Shown here in pieces: positions 61,111-64,000 of a DNA stretch of 64,000 nt. This DNA comes from Staphylococcus equorum (GTDB lineage: Bacteria; Bacillota; Bacilli; Staphylococcales; Staphylococcaceae). Every line of letters starts with the position of its first letter. Position 1 is the first letter of the stretch. Location of the stretch: the NCBI RefSeq assembly GCF_029024965.1, contig NZ_CP118982.1, forward strand, positions 1,860,001 through 1,924,000, read 5' to 3'. The translations under genes were made by a program, and so were the position numbers. The notes under the pieces were generated by a model that worked only from the letters and a program-made list of their open reading frames with translations, made no database searches and had not been told where the DNA came from.

Positions 61111-63720
61111 TTATTCATTGTTTGGTTTGATTTCTTCAAATATCAAACCATCATCCACTAAGTCTATGTTTACTTTTGTACCTTCTGTTAAGTTTTCTTT
61201 AATCATTTTGCGTGCCAGTGGTGTTTCAATTTGTCTTTGCACAAAACGTTTCAATGGTCTAGCACCAAATTGTGGTTCATAAGCTTCTTCACCTAGCCAT
61301 GCTTTTGCTTTATCAGACACATCAATTGAGAGTCTTTGTGACATAAGTCTGATGTTTAATTGCGTTAATATTTTATCTACAATTAAACTCATATCGCCAA
61401 TTGTTAATGGTTTAAAGAGTACAATATCATCCATACGGTTGATAATTTCAGGTTTGAAATATTGATTCAAGCTATTCATTACAGCTTTTTCAGTTGCATC
61501 AGTAATGACACCTGCATCTTTAACATTTTCTAATAGTACTTGAGAACCTATATTACTTGTCATAATAATAATTGTATTTTTAAAATCAACTTCTCGACCT
61601 TTAGAATCCGTTAAACGACCTTCTTCTAATATTTGTAAAAGCACATTAAATACATCTGAATGTGCCTTTTCAATTTCATCTAACAATATCACTGAATATG
61701 GATTACGGCGAACTGCCTCTGTTAATTGTCCACCTTCATCATGGCCTACATAACCTGGAGGTGCACCGATTAAGCGTGAAACTGAGTGTTTTTCCATATA
61801 TTCACTCATATCGATACGAATCATATGTTTTTCAGAATCAAATAACGTTGATGCTAATGATTTAGCAAGTTCTGTTTTACCTACACCTGTTGGACCTAAG
61901 AATAAGAAACTACCAATGGGTCTATTGGGATCTTTAATACCCGCACGTGCTCTTACAACAGCGTCTGCAACTAAATCTACCGCTTTATCTTGTCCTACTA
62001 CACGCTCATGTAAAATATCAGATAGATTTAATAATTTTTCTCTTTCAGTTTCAACAAGTTTAGATACTGGTATACCTGTCCAAGAACTAACAATATCGCC
62101 AATTTCTTCATCTGTAACAATTTCGCGAATGATGCGATCATTATCACCATTTTGTTCGTTTTGGAACGCATCTTCAAGTTCACGTAATTCTTTTTCTAAT
62201 TCTGGAATTTTACCATGTTGTAATTCCGCTGCTTTTTCTAAATCATAATTATTTTCAGCATCTTCTAATGCTTTTCTACTTTCATCTAATTCTGTACGTT
62301 TTTCTTGTAGTTTTGCTATTTTACCTTTTTCTTCTTCAACACGAGATTGTATTGCATTTTGTTTTTCTTTTTCATTAGATAATTCTTGTTGCAATTCTTG
62401 TAAACGCTGTTTACTTAAATTATCAGATTCATTTTTTAAGGCGCTTTCCTCAATTTCTAATTGCATTACACGTCTATTGACTTGATCTAGTTCAGTAGGA
62501 TTGGAACCCATCTCAGTGCGGATCGTTGCACACGCTTGATCCACTAAATCAATCGCTTTATCAGGTAAAAAACGATCTGTAATATAGCGATCTGATAATT
62601 CTGCAGCAGCTACGATTGCTTTATCTTGTATACGGACACCATGATACACTTCGTAACGTTCTTTTAGTCCACGTAAAATTGAAATTGTGTCTTCTACATC
62701 AGGTTCAGATACATTTACTTTTTGGAAACGACGTTCTAAAGCCGAATCTTTTTCAATATATTCTCTATATTCATTCAATGTTGTTGCACCAATACAATGT
62801 AATTCGCCACGTGCAAGCATAGGTTTCAACATATTCCCAGCATCCATAGCACCTTCTGTTTTACCTGCACCAACAAGCATATGAATTTCATCAATAAATA
62901 ATAAAATTCTGCCATCTGAATCTTTCACTTCTTTTAATACTGCTTTCAAACGTTCTTCAAATTCACCACGATATTTAGCACCTGCTACAAGTGCACTTAA
63001 ATCTAATTCGAAAATTGTTTTATCTAGTAAAGATTCAGGTACGTCTTTACGCACAATACGTTGAGCTAGTCCTTCAACAATTGCTGTTTTACCAACGCCA
63101 GGTTCACCTATCAATACTGGATTATTTTTTGTTTTTCTACTTAAAATTCTGACTGTATTTCTAATTTCTTCGTCACGACCTATGACTGGATCCATATTCC
63201 CTTTACGTACTTCTTCAACTAGATCGCGACCATATTTTTCTAATGCTTCATAATTTGATTCTGGATTTTGTGACGTCACGTGATTACCTCCTCTTATTTT
63301 TTTAATAATTTCTTCGATGACTTCTTTTTTGTTACCGACAAACTGTTTTGTTGTTTCATCAATTTCCATGGCAGAAACTATAAGATGTTCCATAGATATA
63401 TATTCATCTTCATAGGAATTCATATAAAATTCTGCTTTATTTAAAAGTTCGTTTGCTTTAGGGCTGATGTATTGCCCATATTGAATGTTTTCTCCTTGAA
63501 CCGATGGATATTTTTTTAATTTTTCATTATATGCATTAACAAGTTGTTCTGTATTAATATTTGCTCTTTCTAGAACACTTTTAAATAGGCTTTCATTTTC
63601 TTCAAGTGCTGCTTTAAGCACAGCTTCAATTTCTATATTTTGGTTCTCATTTTCTTTTGCCAATTCAACTGCTTTTTGTAAAGCACCTTGAACTGCATAG
63701 GTCATTTGATTAATATCCAA
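61111..63720 (-). CDS. clpB: ATP-dependent disaggregase ClpB
   Basis: 869-residue Hsp100 chaperone that resolves protein aggregates with DnaK. Layout: N-domain (~1-145), AAA+ domain 1 with Walker A GEPGVGKT, middle coiled-coil domain (~400-525), AAA+ domain 2 with Walker A GPTGVGKT, and the C-terminal domain. The long middle domain separates it from ClpC. No IGF loop is evident, so it is not a ClpP partner. The start is TTG at 63720 with GAGGTGA upstream. Confidence 0.96.
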   Translation of the reverse strand: MDINQMTYAVQGALQKAVELAKENENQNIEIEAVLKAALEENESLFKSVLERANINTEQLVNAYNEKLKKYPSVQGENIQYGQYISPKANELLNKAEFYMNSYEDEYISMEHLIVSAMEIDETTKQFVGNKKEVIEEIIKKIRGGNHVTSQNPESNYEALEKYGRDLVEEVRKGNMDPVIGRDEEIRNTVRILSRKTKNNPVLIGEPGVGKTAIVEGLAQRIVRKDVPESLLDKTIFELDLSALVAGAKYRGEFEERLKAVLKEVKDSDGRILLFIDEIHMLVGAGKTEGAMDAGNMLKPMLARGELHCIGATTLNEYREYIEKDSALERRFQKVNVSEPDVEDTISILRGLKERYEVYHGVRIQDKAIVAAAELSDRYITDRFLPDKAIDLVDQACATIRTEMGSNPTELDQVNRRVMQLEIEESALKNESDNLSKQRLQELQQELSNEKEKQNAIQSRVEEEKGKIAKLQEKRTELDESRKALEDAENNYDLEKAAELQHGKIPELEKELRELEDAFQNEQNGDNDRIIREIVTDEEIGDIVSSWTGIPVSKLVETEREKLLNLSDILHERVVGQDKAVDLVADAVVRARAGIKDPNRPIGSFLFLGPTGVGKTELAKSLASTLFDSEKHMIRIDMSEYMEKHSVSRLIGAPPGYVGHDEGGQLTEAVRRNPYSVILLDEIEKAHSDVFNVLLQILEEGRLTDSKGREVDFKNTIIIMTSNIGSQVLLENVKDAGVITDATEKAVMNSLNQYFKPEIINRMDDIVLFKPLTIGDMSLIVDKILTQLNIRLMSQRLSIDVSDKAKAWLGEEAYEPQFGARPLKRFVQRQIETPLARKMIKENLTEGTKVNIDLVDDGLIFEEIKPNNE

Positions 63721-63770
63721 AATGATTCACCTCACCATTAAAAGTTTGATCAAAATAAATCAAGTTTGAC

Positions 63771-63824
63771 TTTGACTTTCTTTGACCTTAATTTAATTAT
63801 AGTCTTTTCCATTTAAATAATCAA
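63771..63824 (-). promoter_or_regulatory. clpB promoter with CtsR operator
   Basis: On the minus strand -35 TTGATT (63819-63824) and -10 TATAAT (63796-63801) are 17 bases apart. GGTCAAA-GAA-AGTCAAA at 63771-63787, followed at once by another GTCAAA, matches the CtsR heptad repeat and covers the start point. CtsR represses class III heat-shock genes. Confidence 0.9.
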
Positions 63825-64000
63825 CAAATTAGTCTACATTTTAAAATTTATTTCACCTATTTATAAGTCAATGTCTATCAGTCTTTTGCCCATTTTTCAC
63901 TACGCTTAAACACTGTTTTTCCCGCTTTTAAATAGCGTGGTAAAAACTTGATTAAAAAGTATATTCTGCTAGACTTCTTGTAACTTTACAATAAAGGAAG
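63825..64000. other. right edge, no gene called
   Basis: 175 bases upstream of clpB. A minus-strand open stretch of about 35 codons ending at TGA (63878-63880) lies here but is closed by an in-frame TAA near 63987 and has no start codon, so it is not called. Confidence 0.4.

Noticed and set aside
63878..63990. Minus-strand open stretch of ~35 codons at the right edge
   Set aside because: Closed by an in-frame TAA, no start codon or RBS; could be a degraded gene end, but nothing supports a call.

Overview
The window is a stretch of Staphylococcus chromosome. The evidence is low GC content, start sites with strong AGGAGG-type ribosome binding sites, and gene content that I recognise as Staphylococcus core genome: men genes, ltaA/ugtP, murE with the Lys-type DNPAND motif, cpaA, relQ, spxH/spx/mecA, opp, fabHF, clpB and the sRNA RsaE. 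From recalled S. aureus proteins the products are close but clearly diverged, and the sspABC protease genes that S. aureus carries beside menB are absent. I therefore favour a coagulase-negative species, which I cannot name. No prophage, insertion sequence or CRISPR array was seen.

Layout. 1-2560: end of a membrane acyltransferase, a PatA-type aminotransferase and a one-cysteine MarR regulator. 2934-8693: menaquinone locus, menF-menD-menH-menB overlapping on the minus strand and menA divergent. 8805-10354: small stress and membrane genes, including an unlisted 28-residue cationic peptide ORF. 10827-12902: arsRBC arsenic operon with its operator. 13205-13370: tRNA-Ser(GCU) and tRNA-Asn. 13525-18413: comK, an IDEAL-domain protein, lplA, a DUF2187/CPBP-like pair and an aberrant metallophosphatase. 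18659-23199: ktrD-htrA and a TerC exporter behind a yybP-ykoY manganese riboswitch. 23250-29325: prfC, a YueH-like gene and murE, then the divergent lipoteichoic acid anchor pair ugtP-ltaA. 29441-34824: RNA-ligase-like YjcG, an esterase, an AGCS symporter, an AI-2E family protein and fabI. 35094-41035: a six-gene minus-strand operon (UPF0738-relQ-nadK-rluA-type-mgtE-cpaA) joining (p)ppGpp synthesis, NADP supply, Mg2+ and K+/H+ transport. 41224-43073: CYTH protein, truncated haemoglobin, spxH. 43515-50234: reductase-like gene, RsaE sRNA, pepF, coiA, mecA, spx, trpS. 50510-56212: the oppBCDFA peptide importer with a CodY-like box. 56457-63720: DUF3899, an MFS transporter, fabHF under a FapR site, DUF2929, and clpB under a CtsR site.

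Themes. Several regulators of one network lie close together: ComK, CoiA, MecA, Spx and SpxH (competence and thiol stress/ClpXP), plus HtrA, PepF and ClpB for protein quality control. Ion homeostasis is also dense (KtrD, CpaA, MgtE, TerC). Regulatory elements visible directly are a Mn2+ riboswitch, the RsaE gene with its promoter, and operators for ArsR, CtsR, FapR and CodY. A dispersed hairpin family (TGCCAACAAAG...CTTTGTTGGCA and a covarying TGTCGAC variant) sits at four gene ends, each time oriented so that it can serve as the intrinsic terminator. Many starts were moved downstream from the longest ORF because a clear ribosome binding site dictates it, and several genes (ktrD, mgtE, coiA, clpB, the MFS gene) appear to start at TTG.
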